From contig CAZZFT010000006.1 in the NCBI GenBank assembly GCA_964653555.1, positions 15,791-79,790 on the forward strand: 64,000 nt of DNA. The letters run 5' to 3'. Origin of the DNA: JAHEJV01 sp964653555. GTDB lineage: Bacteria; Myxococcota_A; UBA9160; SMWR01. The notes under the pieces are model-generated. The model had not been told where the DNA came from, made no database searches, and was given only the letters and a program-made list of their open reading frames with translations. The translations under genes were made by a program, and so were the position numbers. Shown piece by piece: positions 7,803 to 15,745 of this stretch; the first letter of the stretch is position 1, and every line of letters begins with the position of its first letter.

Positions 7803-8400
7803 CTACCCGCTGCCGGCCGGCCTGGCCAGGAGACGGCGGTGGCGCAGCTGCTCCTCGCGCTCTTCGAGGGTGGCCTCGATGCGGGGGGATCTCGGACGCG
7901 GGGGGCGGACCACGCTGCGCTCCAGCAGGTGGACCCGGCGCGAGGTCTCGGCCAGCGCGACGCGAGGCGGCCGATCGGCAGCTCGCGCGAGGCGGCGGCG
8001 GGGCGCCTCTCGGTGAGCACCTAGAACTCGCCGCTGGCGGCTGCCGCGGCGGGTTCCGCTGAGCCGACGGCCATGCGGGCTGTCGGCGGCAGCCAGGCGC
8101 ACGGGACCGTGGGCGACGATCTCCGCGCTGTCCAGACCCCAGGCCTCGCGGGGTCGCAGCTCGAGCTGCAGCTCGCGGATCGGCTGGGCGAGGGGGTCGA
8201 GCAACGGGTGGCTGTTCGCCGACCTCGGCCTGCAGGAGCGCGGCGAAGGCCGCATCGGCCTGGGCCGCGACGGCCTCCCAGTCTGCGAGCGCGGGACGTG
8301 CCGTGCGGAAGAGCTCGGCCACCAGCGCGCGTCGCTTGCGCGGGTGGCTCGGCGGCCGTCCGCACCGTTGAGAGCCGACGTCCCACGCGCGCCATGGCCG
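7803..8400 (-). pseudogene. Frameshifted hypothetical gene
   Basis: Protein-like sequence on the minus strand is split between frames. One frame from about 8400 to 8215 gives RKRRALVAELFRTARPAL and ADAAFAALLQAEVGEQP. From about 8215 to 8060 the next frame continues with LLDPLAQPIRELQLELRPRE and SAEIVAHGPVRLAAADS. Further on, either a short frame ending SGEF at 8021 or a coiled-coil-like stretch (IEATLEEREEQLRHRRLL) runs to 7803. No start signal is obvious and I recognise no family. Decay, or indel errors in the assembly, would both fit. It lies between the divergent cytochrome genes. Confidence 0.35.
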
Positions 8401-8487
8401 TGGCGTCGCCGGGCACTCGCGGCGGCACAAGAGGGGTAGAATGCGAATGCACCGGGCGCGAGAGGCCCCTGGGTTCGGGAGTGCGGC

Positions 8488-8937
8488 ATGCGGTTCGATC
8501 GAAGGCGGTTCATCAACTGGTTCCTGGGAACGTCCGTGGGCGCGCTGTTCGCGTCGGTGGCCTATCCACTGGCGCGCTTCGTCAGCCCGCCCGACGTGCC
8601 GGAATCGACCACCAACCGCGTCGATGCGGGACCGATCAGCGATCCGGATCTCCTGGAGAAGGGCTTCAAGATCCTCCGCTTCGGCAACGAGCCCGTCATC
8701 CTGATCAAGGCGGGCGAGGGCGACTACCGCGCGTTCTCTGCCACCTGTACCCACCTCCAGTGCATCGTGGAATTCCGCAAGCCGCTGCACGTCATCTGGT
8801 GCAACTGCCACAACGGCGAGTACGACCTGAACGGGCGCAACATCGCAGGCCCCCCGCCGCGTCCCCTGACGCCGTTCGCGGTGCACGTCGTCGAGCGCGC
8901 GGGGCAGCCGGCCAACCTGATCGTCGAGAGAGCCTGA
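8488..8937 (+). CDS. Rieske 2Fe-2S protein of a cytochrome bc-type complex
   Basis: A 149-aa Rieske subunit. An Arg-rich N-terminus with a Tat-like twin Arg (MRFDRRRFINWFLGTSVG) precedes one membrane anchor (about 12-32). The cluster-binding loops are CTHLQC (residues 87-92) and CNCHNG (about 105-110), giving the two Cys and two His ligands plus the disulfide cysteines. Standard loops read CTHLGC and CPCHGS; the Asn-Gly in the second loop is less usual and may shift the cluster potential. The GGGAG site lies 6 nt before ATG. Cytochrome b starts 3 nt after the stop, so the two form an operon with the multiheme cytochrome. The likely role is quinol oxidation at the cytoplasmic membrane. Confidence 0.93.
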   Translation: MRFDRRRFINWFLGTSVGALFASVAYPLARFVSPPDVPESTTNRVDAGPISDPDLLEKGFKILRFGNEPVILIKAGEGDYRAFSATCTHLQCIVEFRKPLHVIWCNCHNGEYDLNGRNIAGPPPRPLTPFAVHVVERAGQPANLIVERA

Positions 8938-8940
8938 GCC

Positions 8941-10098
8941 GTGGAGCGGCTGCGACGACGCACCCGTGACTGGCTCTGGGATCGGCTTCCGCTGGGTCCG
9001 GTGGTGAACTCGCTCGCGCACAAGACCGTGCCCGTCCACCGCTACTCGGTCTTCTACTACATGGGCGGAATGACGCTCTTCTTCTTCATGATCCAGGTCG
9101 CGACGGGCATCCTGCTGATGCTCTACTACCGCCCCTCCGCGGACCAGGCCTTCGAGTCGGTGGAGTTCATCATGACCACCGTGCCCTTCGGGTGGCTGAT
9201 CCGCTCGCTGCACTCGTGGTCCGCCAACCTGATGGTGTTCTTCGCCGTGCTGCACCTGGGCTCCGTCTTCTTCCTGAAGGCCTACCGCGCGCCGCGCGAG
9301 CTCACCTGGGTGAGCGGCACGCTGATCCTGTTCCTGATCCTCGCCTTCGGATTCTCCGGATACCTGCTGCCCTGGAACCAGCTCGCGTTCTTCGCCACCA
9401 AGGTCGGGACCGATATCGCCGGCGTGGTGCCCGTAATCGGCGAGTGGCTGCTGCGCTTCCTGCGCGGCGGAGAGCACGTAACGGGCGGCACCCTGTCGCG
9501 CTTCTACGGCTGGCACGTGGCCATCCTGCCCGCACTCGCCACCGGGCTGATCGCCCTCCACCTGCTGCTGGTCCAGAGCCTCGGCATGAGCGTTCCCCCG
9601 TCGGCGGAGGAGGAGGCGAAGCGCCGCACCCCGATGAAGTTCTTCCCGCACTTCTTCATGCGGGACCTGTTCGGCTGGATCCTCGCCCTGGGCGTGCTGG
9701 CGACGCTCTCGGCGCTCTTCCCGTGGGAGCTGGGCGAAAAGGCGGACCCCTTCGCGCCGGCCTACGAGAACATCCGGCCGGAGTGGTACTTCATGTTCCT
9801 GTTCCAGACGCTGAAGCTCGTTCCCGGCGGTCAGATCCTCGGCCTGGAGTACGAGGCGATCCCGATCCTGCTCTCCGGCGTGGCGGCTCTGTTCGTCGTG
9901 CTCGTCCCGTTCATCGACGCGGGTCGGCCGGCGCGCGGCCGCTGGCTCACCGTCCTCGGGGTGATTACCGCGGGCTACGCGGTGGGCATGACCGCGTGGG
10001 GCTACCGCTCCCTGACCCCGGTCTACGTGGTGCTGGCCAGCGTGCTTCTGCTCGCGGTGCTGGGATGGGTGACCCGCCAGCCGGGAAGGAAGCGATGA
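8941..10098 (+). CDS. Cytochrome b (fused N- and C-terminal halves) of a bc-type complex
   Basis: A 385-aa integral membrane quinol oxidase subunit starting at GTG 8941. The N-terminal half carries two pairs of heme-ligand histidines in helices B and D (HSWSANLMVFFAVLH and WHVAILPALATGLIALH). The C-terminal half holds the Qo-site PEWY sequence (RPEWYFMFLFQTLK). Having both halves in one chain resembles mitochondrial-type cytochrome b rather than split b6/subunit IV. It lies between the Rieske gene and an 11-heme cytochrome whose start overlaps its stop by 4 nt. The electron acceptor is therefore probably the multiheme protein, not a conventional cytochrome c1; no c1 gene is present. Confidence 0.94.
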   Translation: MERLRRRTRDWLWDRLPLGPVVNSLAHKTVPVHRYSVFYYMGGMTLFFFMIQVATGILLMLYYRPSADQAFESVEFIMTTVPFGWLIRSLHSWSANLMVFFAVLHLGSVFFLKAYRAPRELTWVSGTLILFLILAFGFSGYLLPWNQLAFFATKVGTDIAGVVPVIGEWLLRFLRGGEHVTGGTLSRFYGWHVAILPALATGLIALHLLLVQSLGMSVPPSAEEEAKRRTPMKFFPHFFMRDLFGWILALGVLATLSALFPWELGEKADPFAPAYENIRPEWYFMFLFQTLKLVPGGQILGLEYEAIPILLSGVAALFVVLVPFIDAGRPARGRWLTVLGVITAGYAVGMTAWGYRSLTPVYVVLASVLLLAVLGWVTRQPGRKR

Positions 10099-11825
10099 GA
10101 GCGGCACGCCGCTCCCCGGTGATCGCGCTGGCACTCGGGCTGCTGTTCCCCGGCGTCGCGGCAGGGCAGGACCCGCAGCCACCGCACGCCGAGAAGAGCG
10201 GCGAGACATCGTGTGTGTCCTGTCACTCCGATCCCGACATGTTCGAGCCCGAGGAGATCCAGGCGTTCCAAGCCGTGGCGAAGGGGGTGCACGGCAAGGT
10301 CGGGCTGTCGTGTCAGGACTGTCATGGCGGCAACCCGGATCCCTCGTTGGCAGACGACGAGGACGCGGCGATGGACGAGAGCTATGCGCCGAATCCCTTC
10401 CGCGGCGCGCCGGCCCGGGCGGAGATTCCGGAGCTCTGCGGCGGCTGCCATGCGAACGCGGAGTACATGAAGCGCTTCAACCCCGAGCTTCGCGTCGACC
10501 AGCTCCAGGAGTACCGCACGAGCTACCACGGCAAGCTGCTGGCCAAGGGCGATACGAAGGTCGCCACCTGCGTCGACTGCCACGGCGTGCACGGCATCCT
10601 GTCTCCGTCCGCTCCGGATTCCCCCGTCTATCCCACCCAGGTGGCGAAGACCTGCGCGAAGTGCCATGCCGACCCGGAGCACATGGCGGGCTACATGCTG
10701 GCGAAGGGGCGACCGCTGCCCATCGACCAGTACGCGCAGTGGCAGCGCAGCGTGCACGCCACCGCGCTGCTGGACAAGGGCGACTTCTCGGCGCCGACCT
10801 GCAACGACTGCCACGGCAATCACGGCGCGACGCCTCCGGGCATCGAGTCGGTCGCTTTCGTCTGCGGCCAGTGTCACGGGCGGGAGGCCGAGCTGTTCCG
10901 GAAGAGCCCCAAGCACGCGGGCTTCCAGGCTCACAACGAAGACATGGAGGACGACTCGACCTGCGCGGACTGTCACGACGAGTCCGAGCCGGCATCCCGG
11001 GTGACCGACGTGCACCGGTTCACCGAGTGCTCGACCTGCCACAGCAACCACGCAATCGTGTCGCCGCGCATCACCATGCTGGCGCCGCTGCCGGAGGTAC
11101 CGTGCGCGTTCTGTCACGATCCGGGGCCCGGAGGGGTGACGGTTCCCGAGGCTCCGGGCGTGCGCGAGCACTACGAGAAGGTCCGTAATGGCCTGGTCGA
11201 GCAGGCGAAGGCATCCGGGCTCTCGGGAACGGAGCTGTTCGACCGCCTGTTCGACGACGCGCGACAGCTGCCGTTCCACACCCGCCAGGCCGCCGAAGGC
11301 GCTCGGGAGCTGCGGCCGGAGTTCGAGCGGCTGGTCGAGAAGTTCCGTCTGGGGAAGACCTACTTCACATACACCGATCCGGCCTCCGGCAAGGAGGTTC
11401 GTCAGTCGGTGGTGCGCTGCAGCCACTGCCACGGGGGAAGCAAAGAGGGATCGGGCGGGGCCGTGGCGCGCCAGTTCCTGGACGGGCTCCACGAGGTGAC
11501 GGCCGCGACGGCGCGAGCGGAGCGGATCAGCCTGCGGGCGCGGCGCGGGGGGGTCTCGACGGGCAGCGCCCAGGAGGCGATCGATCGGGCGATCGACGAC
11601 CAGATCCAGATGCAGGTGCTCGTCCACTCCTTCCGGGGCGGAAAGCAGGGGCCTTTCGCGCAGAAGGAGGCGGCGGCCCTCGAGGTGACGGACAGCGCGC
11701 TCGAAGCGGGAGCGACCGCGCTCGGCGAGCTCCGGTTCCGGCGTCAGGGTCTCGTCGCTTCGCTGGGCGTCATCGTGCTGGTCCTGATCGGGTTGGCGCT
11801 GAAGATCCGCTCCCTCGGCGAGTAG
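10095..11825 (+). CDS. Membrane-anchored 11-heme cytochrome c
   Basis: A 576-aa exported multiheme cytochrome translationally coupled to cytochrome b (ATGA overlap). After a signal peptide (ALALGLLFPGVAAG) eleven CxxCH motifs can be counted: CVSCH, CQDCH, CGGCH, CVDCH, CAKCH, CNDCH, CGQCH, CADCH, CSTCH, CAFCH and CSHCH. Extra His such as DCHGVHG and NDCHGNHG probably give bis-His ligation. Ten lie in the first 345 residues and the last near 445. A hydrophobic helix close to the end (LVASLGVIVLVLIGLALKI) anchors it in the inner membrane. Related quinol:cytochrome systems in Deltaproteobacteria and Acidobacteria replace cytochrome c1 with such proteins, so it likely takes electrons from the Rieske protein and relays them in the periplasm. 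Confidence 0.93.
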   Translation: MRAARRSPVIALALGLLFPGVAAGQDPQPPHAEKSGETSCVSCHSDPDMFEPEEIQAFQAVAKGVHGKVGLSCQDCHGGNPDPSLADDEDAAMDESYAPNPFRGAPARAEIPELCGGCHANAEYMKRFNPELRVDQLQEYRTSYHGKLLAKGDTKVATCVDCHGVHGILSPSAPDSPVYPTQVAKTCAKCHADPEHMAGYMLAKGRPLPIDQYAQWQRSVHATALLDKGDFSAPTCNDCHGNHGATPPGIESVAFVCGQCHGREAELFRKSPKHAGFQAHNEDMEDDSTCADCHDESEPASRVTDVHRFTECSTCHSNHAIVSPRITMLAPLPEVPCAFCHDPGPGGVTVPEAPGVREHYEKVRNGLVEQAKASGLSGTELFDRLFDDARQLPFHTRQAAEGARELRPEFERLVEKFRLGKTYFTYTDPASGKEVRQSVVRCSHCHGGSKEGSGGAVARQFLDGLHEVTAATARAERISLRARRGGVSTGSAQEAIDRAIDDQIQMQVLVHSFRGGKQGPFAQKEAAALEVTDSALEAGATALGELRFRRQGLVASLGVIVLVLIGLALKIRSLGE

Positions 11826-12360
11826 GGCGAGGCGCGAGTCTCCCCTTCGGTCGCCTCCAGCTCGAGGCGATCTCGATGAGTCGAATGCGCTCCGGCCGCG
11901 CGGCGAGTACTCGATCATGCTCGCCTGGTCCTTCGAGACCGCGATGGCGTGGTCTGAGTACGTGGACCGGCTGCAGCGGTGGCTGCCGGACGGGTTCGAG
12001 CGCCGCCCCGACGACGCGCCCCAGTCTTCGAAAGCTCTACCAACTGGAGTTCATTTTGAAGTCGAGGAGTTACACGTCTCGTCACCGGGTTCTACTGAGA
12101 TTGCCTTCTTCAACCGGTGGTGCCTGCGGGCAGCCACGGTCGTCGCGGCGCTTCTGGTGGCGGGATGATGCCATGACTCGCAGGCCATATGTCCGCTTCG
12201 TGTGCGCGGTCGTCGATCCGAGCCTCGTGGCGGTGCTTCACGATTCGAGACCCCCTCGTCTACACCTGTCCGACGCCAGGGGATCCGTAGGCGCATCTGC
12301 GTCCGAGTTTGCGCGAGCTTGCCCGGGCGCAGTGCTTGACGGGTACTTCGGCGGAACCGA
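11826..12360. other. Intergenic stretch upstream of the fluoride riboswitch
   Basis: No gene is well supported. 11860-12030 on the plus strand has coding-like composition (frame containing EYSIMLAWSFETAMAWSEYV, then DRLQRWLPDGFERR) but no start signal and no family I know, so it may be a gene remnant. 12030-12300 is lower in GC and looks non-coding. The promoter for crcB should lie in the last 100 nt; a TTGACG at 12336-12341 is a weak candidate -35. Confidence 0.35.
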
Positions 12361-12421
12361 GCCGATGGCGGTGGAGTCCGCCGAAACCGCTGTCCTCCGT
12401 GGCGGCCAACGACTCCTACGG
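12361..12421 (+). promoter_or_regulatory. Fluoride riboswitch (crcB motif) aptamer
   Basis: The sequence matches the fluoride aptamer in order and spacing. A first hairpin GGCGG/CCGCC (12367-12371 with 12378-12382) carries the loop TGGAGT. Next comes the highly conserved GAAACCGC (12383-12390), a second helix, and a conserved CCTAC end (12415-12419). The loop GGAGT (12373-12377) can pair with ACTCC (12412-12416), which is the pseudoknot of the fluoride fold. It lies 66 nt before crcB, the gene this riboswitch class most often controls. Confidence 0.88.
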
Positions 12422-12427
12422 CAAAGC

Positions 12428-12486
12428 AGGCGCCGTCGGAACTCCTGGCCGAATGACCGCGGCGCCTCTCGAAAGCAGGAGAGGCG
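12428..12486 (+). promoter_or_regulatory. Expression platform with two mutually exclusive stems
   Basis: AGGCGCC (12428-12434) can pair with GGCGCCT (12461-12467). Alternatively CGCCTCTC (12463-12470) pairs perfectly with GAGAGGCG (12479-12486), an 8-bp stem that ends at the crcB ATG and covers most of its AGGAG site (12477-12481). The two stems share 12463-12467, so only one can form. This suggests translational control: fluoride binding would favour the first stem and free the ribosome site. Confidence 0.65.
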
Positions 12487-12891
12487 ATGGACCGATTTCT
12501 CTGGGTCTGCTTCGGTAGTGCGGTCGGCGGCGGCGCACGCTACCTCGTTTCGGGCTGGGCCCTCGAGACGCTCGGGCTGGCATTCCCCTACGGCACGCTC
12601 GCAGTGAACCTGCTCGGCTCGTTCCTGCTCGGCGGATTGATGTTCGCGGGCGTCGAGACCGCCGTCATGCCGCCGAACGTCCGCATCGCTCTCGCAACGG
12701 GTGTGATGGGCGGATTCACGACCTACTCGACCTTCAGCTACGAGACCCTGCGGTACCTGCAGGATGGCGCGTGGGGGATCGCGATCGCCAACGTGACCGT
12801 GACGGTGTTCGGCTGTCTCGTGGCATCCTGGCTCGGCTGGATGGGCGGCCGCTGGTTGCCCGCCGCGGGGCACCGCCGCGGGCACGGTTGA
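12487..12891 (+). CDS. crcB: Fluoride ion exporter CrcB/Fluc
   Basis: A 134-aa four-helix membrane protein of the Fluc/CrcB family, which forms dual-topology dimeric fluoride channels. Family marks are GGGARYLVSG near residue 14, PYGTLAVNLLGSFLLGG (about 37-53, with the conserved Asn) and GVMGGFTTYSTFSYET (about 77-92, with the Phe and Thr/Ser residues of the pore). The start has AGGAG 5 nt upstream and is preceded by a fluoride riboswitch. The natural family end is near GGRWLP. The last ten residues (AAGHRRGHG) are encoded by the 93-bp repeat, so the repeat supplies this gene's stop codon. Confidence 0.95.
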   Translation: MDRFLWVCFGSAVGGGARYLVSGWALETLGLAFPYGTLAVNLLGSFLLGGLMFAGVETAVMPPNVRIALATGVMGGFTTYSTFSYETLRYLQDGAWGIAIANVTVTVFGCLVASWLGWMGGRWLPAAGHRRGHG

Positions 12892-12950
12892 CATCATTCC
12901 GCTTCTCGGCCCTGGCGAGAATTCACAGCTTATACTGCCTATCCCCGATC
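12858..12950. repeat. 93-bp direct repeat, copy 2
   Basis: Same sequence and orientation as 1457-1549, with two mismatches over 93 bp. The left boundary is inside the crcB coding sequence (the divergence point precedes the last dozen codons) and the right boundary is at 12950/12951. After it come a short non-coding stretch and the end of the SMP-30 gene. Together the copies bracket about 11.3 kb. Confidence 0.85.
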
Positions 12951-13008
12951 GCTTCCCCGCATCCCCTTCCCCCGACGGACCTTGTACCATTCGAGAGCGC
13001 GGAAATCA

Positions 13009-13030
13009 GGGGTTTTTCAGCAGCCTGCTA
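13009..13030. repeat. Insertion-sequence-end-like motif
   Basis: The sequence GGGTTTTTCAGCAGCCTGCT with its flanks is of the kind found as terminal inverted repeats of some IS families. Only one end is present; no inverted partner or transposase was found in the window. It lies 59 nt beyond the second 93-bp repeat. I recognise it from memory only. Confidence 0.3.
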
Positions 13031-13051
13031 ACTGGCGAGCCAGCGTATCTC

Positions 13052-13972
13052 CTACGGCTGACCTGCTGAAGCAATCGCAACCTCGGCCAACTCGACGCGC
13101 CCCGTTCTTGCGCCGCTCGCGTCTGGCGACGGCCCAGTCGGCTCCCATGTGATCATGAACAATGTGGTTCCTTGCTCACCGCCTAGCGTACATGCGATGG
13201 CGTTCCGTCCAGGCACCGCGATCTCGTCGATCTTTTCACCTCCCTCAGCGATGCGCAGGAAGCGCTGTGCGAACGGACAGCCGACCCAGAGCGCGCCTTC
13301 GACGTCGAGGCAGATCCCGTCGGGTGCATGTCCCTTCGGAAGCGGCGCCCAGACGCGCTGACCAGAGAGGCTGCCGTCGCTACCGATGTCGAAGGCCGTA
13401 ATGCGATCGCCAAAGGTCTCGGCGACGAGCAACGTTTGGCCGCCATCGGCAACGACCATGCCGTTGGCGCAGAGCAGGTCGCTGCCCACTCGATGCACTG
13501 AGCCGTCCGGGTCGACGCGAACGAGTGGAGCAGGCCGAAGAGGTTCGCCGGCCGCGATATCCGAACCGGCTTGGCCTATGAAGGCCCGGCCCTTCGGGTC
13601 GACGGCCATGTCGTTAGTGAGGCTAGTCGCCGCGACCGAGAGATCGGCGAAGGGCGCCAGCTTGCCGTTCACGACTCGAAGCAGGTCGCGGTCTCGAGCC
13701 GCGACGATGAGAAGCTGGCCATCGTGCGCCCAGCCGAGGCCCGATGGATGAAGACCCGCTCGTGCGGCGACGATGTCGACTTGACCATCGAGAGTGACCC
13801 GCAGCACCTCGTCAGCCAGAACGTCCGAGACGTAGAGGGCTCCGTCGCGCCAACGCGGCCCCTCGAGGTAGACGCGCCTGTCGAGCAGCGTTCGAGCGCC
13901 ACCCCGACCCGCGCTCGAGATGCGCGCCCGGAGCGGCCCCTCGCAACCCGGCTGGCGCGGCCCTCCGTTCAT
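13052..13972 (-). CDS. SMP-30/gluconolactonase/LRE-like protein
   Basis: A six-bladed beta-propeller of the SMP-30/gluconolactonase/LRE family, whose enzymes hydrolyse sugar lactones or other esters with a divalent metal. Typical pieces are YLEGPRWRDGALYVSDVLAD (residues about 35-54, with the metal-binding Glu), HPSGLGWAHDGQLLIV, TSLTNDMAVDPKGRAFIGQ (Asn ligand) and LLCANGMVVADGGQTLLVAE, followed by HAPDGICLDVEGALWVGCP (Asp ligand). I use ATG 13972 (306 aa); an upstream TTG at 14059 would add 29 Pro/Arg-rich residues, and neither start has a strong ribosome site. No signal peptide is seen, so it is probably cytoplasmic. GC is somewhat lower than in the main region. Confidence 0.85.
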   Translation of the reverse strand: MNGGPRQPGCEGPLRARISSAGRGGARTLLDRRVYLEGPRWRDGALYVSDVLADEVLRVTLDGQVDIVAARAGLHPSGLGWAHDGQLLIVAARDRDLLRVVNGKLAPFADLSVAATSLTNDMAVDPKGRAFIGQAGSDIAAGEPLRPAPLVRVDPDGSVHRVGSDLLCANGMVVADGGQTLLVAETFGDRITAFDIGSDGSLSGQRVWAPLPKGHAPDGICLDVEGALWVGCPFAQRFLRIAEGGEKIDEIAVPGRNAIACTLGGEQGTTLFMITWEPTGPSPDASGARTGRVELAEVAIASAGQP

Positions 13973-14109
13973 TCGCGCCGACGGCGGGTTACTAGGGACG
14001 CCAAGGCGAGCACTTCGATCCCCAGCCCGAGCCCTGGCCTGTTCTAGTTCGCGGCTCAATGACTCGCTGTGTGTTGTCCGCGGCGTTTAGGGACAGCGTG
14101 TTACTGACG

Positions 14110-15099
14110 TCAGTGCGCGTGTCGCCGTCGCCGCGCAAGCGCGATCAACGCAAGCGCGCCGGCGCCCAGTCCGAGCGCCGAGATCGGCTCCGGCAGCGTA
14201 AGCTTGAGGACCGTCTGGCGCGGGAAGGAATTGGACGGGTTGCCCAATGGCCGCTGGGCGTACGACCCGCCCACAAGCTGGATCGTGCCGACGCCCGCGG
14301 CGGTGCGATTGTCGTAGCCGCTCAGTGTGAGCGTGAAGGGCGACGGCCGGGAGTCCTGAAGGACAATCTGGCCCGTGGTCAGCGGCTGACCCGTCTCGAA
14401 GCCGGAAGCCGGCGTGGGACCGGGACCGACGTAGATACCCGGCGTCTGGATCGAGCCGCTCGGGCCGAGCACGGGGCTCTGGGTGATCACACCCGCCTGC
14501 GGGATTTCGATGCGGGTGTTGGATGCCGCGCCACCGGGCGGGAACGTGCTGGTGAGGGTGCGCGGGGTGTGGCTGAACTGGCTCGGGCCGGTCGCGATCA
14601 GGCGGGACACGGAGCCGGCCTGCTTGAGGATCAACCGCATGGTCCCACCGAACTGGTTCGGCCCCGCGGTGTAGTGGATCAGCCCGTTGAAGCCCGCTGT
14701 GGCGTTGCCGGGATTCGTGCACACGGGATTCGCCGGGTTTCCGACGGGAGGACAGAAGGCGAAGCTTCCGGGCCCGGCGCCAGCGGCAACCCCGAAGGCA
14801 TCGTGCGAGGTCGTGTGAGTGTCAACCCACTGAGCTACCGACGGGTAGGCAGGAAACACGTGGAATGTAGCGCCCGAGTTGCCGAAGAGGCTCGTGGGCA
14901 CCGAGATGTTTACGGGTGCCGTTCCGGTGCCCTGCGCCGTGCCGGTCCTCGGTCCGATGAAGCGGGCGACGGTGTTGCCCGCATTGAGCGACATCGTCCC
15001 GCTGACGGAGTAGAAGGTCTGCGCGTCGGCGCCGGTCACAGCGAGCGCCAGCGTTCCGCCGAATGCAACTAACATCATCGCAATTCGAGAGTGTGTCAT
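14110..15099 (-). CDS. PEP-CTERM sorting-domain protein
   Basis: A 329-aa exported protein with a cleavable signal (MMLVAFGGTLALAVTGADAQ) and a C-terminal PEP-CTERM tail: LPEPISALGLGAGALALIAL followed by ARRRRHAH. That is the tripartite signal recognised by exosortase (Pro-Glu-Pro, hydrophobic helix, basic end), so the protein is probably processed and released into the extracellular matrix. The body is rich in Gly, Thr, Ser and Asn with low Lys, typical of such proteins, and has no enzyme motif. The start has GAGGA 6 nt upstream. No exosortase gene is in the window. Paired GAGTGATC elements upstream may control it. Confidence 0.85.
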   Translation of the reverse strand: MTHSRIAMMLVAFGGTLALAVTGADAQTFYSVSGTMSLNAGNTVARFIGPRTGTAQGTGTAPVNISVPTSLFGNSGATFHVFPAYPSVAQWVDTHTTSHDAFGVAAGAGPGSFAFCPPVGNPANPVCTNPGNATAGFNGLIHYTAGPNQFGGTMRLILKQAGSVSRLIATGPSQFSHTPRTLTSTFPPGGAASNTRIEIPQAGVITQSPVLGPSGSIQTPGIYVGPGPTPASGFETGQPLTTGQIVLQDSRPSPFTLTLSGYDNRTAAGVGTIQLVGGSYAQRPLGNPSNSFPRQTVLKLTLPEPISALGLGAGALALIALARRRRHAH

Positions 15100-15133
15100 C
15101 TGGAATCCTCGTCGTCCCCGCCGTTTCGACTAT

Positions 15134-15166
15134 GAGTGATCTCTGCACACTACCGAGTGATCACTC
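15134..15166 (-). promoter_or_regulatory. Candidate operator upstream of the PEP-CTERM gene
   Basis: GAGTGATC occurs at 15134-15141 and again inside a perfect 12-bp palindrome, GAGTGATCACTC, at 15155-15166. These sites lie 35-67 nt upstream of the PEP-CTERM start codon, where a regulator would bind. No promoter hexamers are obvious and the regulator is unknown. Confidence 0.4.
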
Positions 15167-15497
15167 AGCAACGCTAGATCAGGCCACCCTGACTTGTCTA
15201 CAAAAAAGGAACGGGGGGAGCACCACCCTAAATCCCGCGGGACATGTGACGGTGGCGGGCGGCCCCGCCTCCCGACCCAACCTGCGGATCCACCAGATCG
15301 CTCCGCGCGCGCTGCGCCGCCACCCGCGAACGCTCGGGACCCACCTGTCTGGCCCTCCGTGCACAACGTTCGTCCAGGAGAAGGCCACACTCAGGGCCGC
15401 CTCGGCCGCGAGTGTCTTCCCCAACCGGCAGTCGACCCAGAGCCGAATCTCCCCCAGCTTGCGGAGCTGTTCGCCCAGTGGATCGAGGGTCGGGTTT

Positions 15498-15692
15498 TCA
15501 GGTCTCGGCAACCGCGGTCGCGGGAGAAGAGGCTTCCTCGTCCGAGATGAGCGACGGAAGAAGCGGCTTCATCAGACGCGCCAGCACGTCCACGTCGCCC
15601 GCTAGAGCGCGCTCGACCAGCGCCTCGTTCCCGGTGGTCGCTGGGGCGGGCCCCAACCGCTTGGCCGGAAGGGCTTCCGGAATCCGCCACAT
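15498..15692 (-). CDS. Small hypothetical protein (64 aa)
   Basis: A short frame with coding-like composition: MWRIPEALPAKRLGPAPATT, then an amphipathic helical part (EALVERALAGDVDVLARLMK) and an acidic end. No ribosome site is clear upstream of ATG 15692 and I recognise no family. It lies between the SleB-like gene and a non-coding stretch. 15167-15497 holds no gene I can support; one minus-strand frame there (15179-15511) begins with TTG and has an unconvincing Trp/Arg-rich second half. Confidence 0.35.
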   Translation of the reverse strand: MWRIPEALPAKRLGPAPATTGNEALVERALAGDVDVLARLMKPLLPSLISDEEASSPATAVAET

Positions 15693-15745
15693 TTCGGCCG
15701 CCCCCCCCGACGACCTGCTGATCGCCCACCGTCTTTCCGTGCGAT

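Noticed and set aside
11917..12168. 83-codon plus-strand frame downstream of the 11-heme cytochrome
   Set aside because: The first 40 codons look coding, but there is no ribosome site, and the end runs into lower-GC non-coding sequence. Described as intergenic instead.
12885..12895. GTTGACA in the repeat as an integron attC core site
   Set aside because: It does not fit GTTRRRY, no paired inner sites are found and no integrase is present.
15179..15511. 110-codon minus-strand frame after the 64-aa hypothetical gene
   Set aside because: TTG start without ribosome site, and the second half is Trp/Arg/Gly-rich in antisense style; no family.
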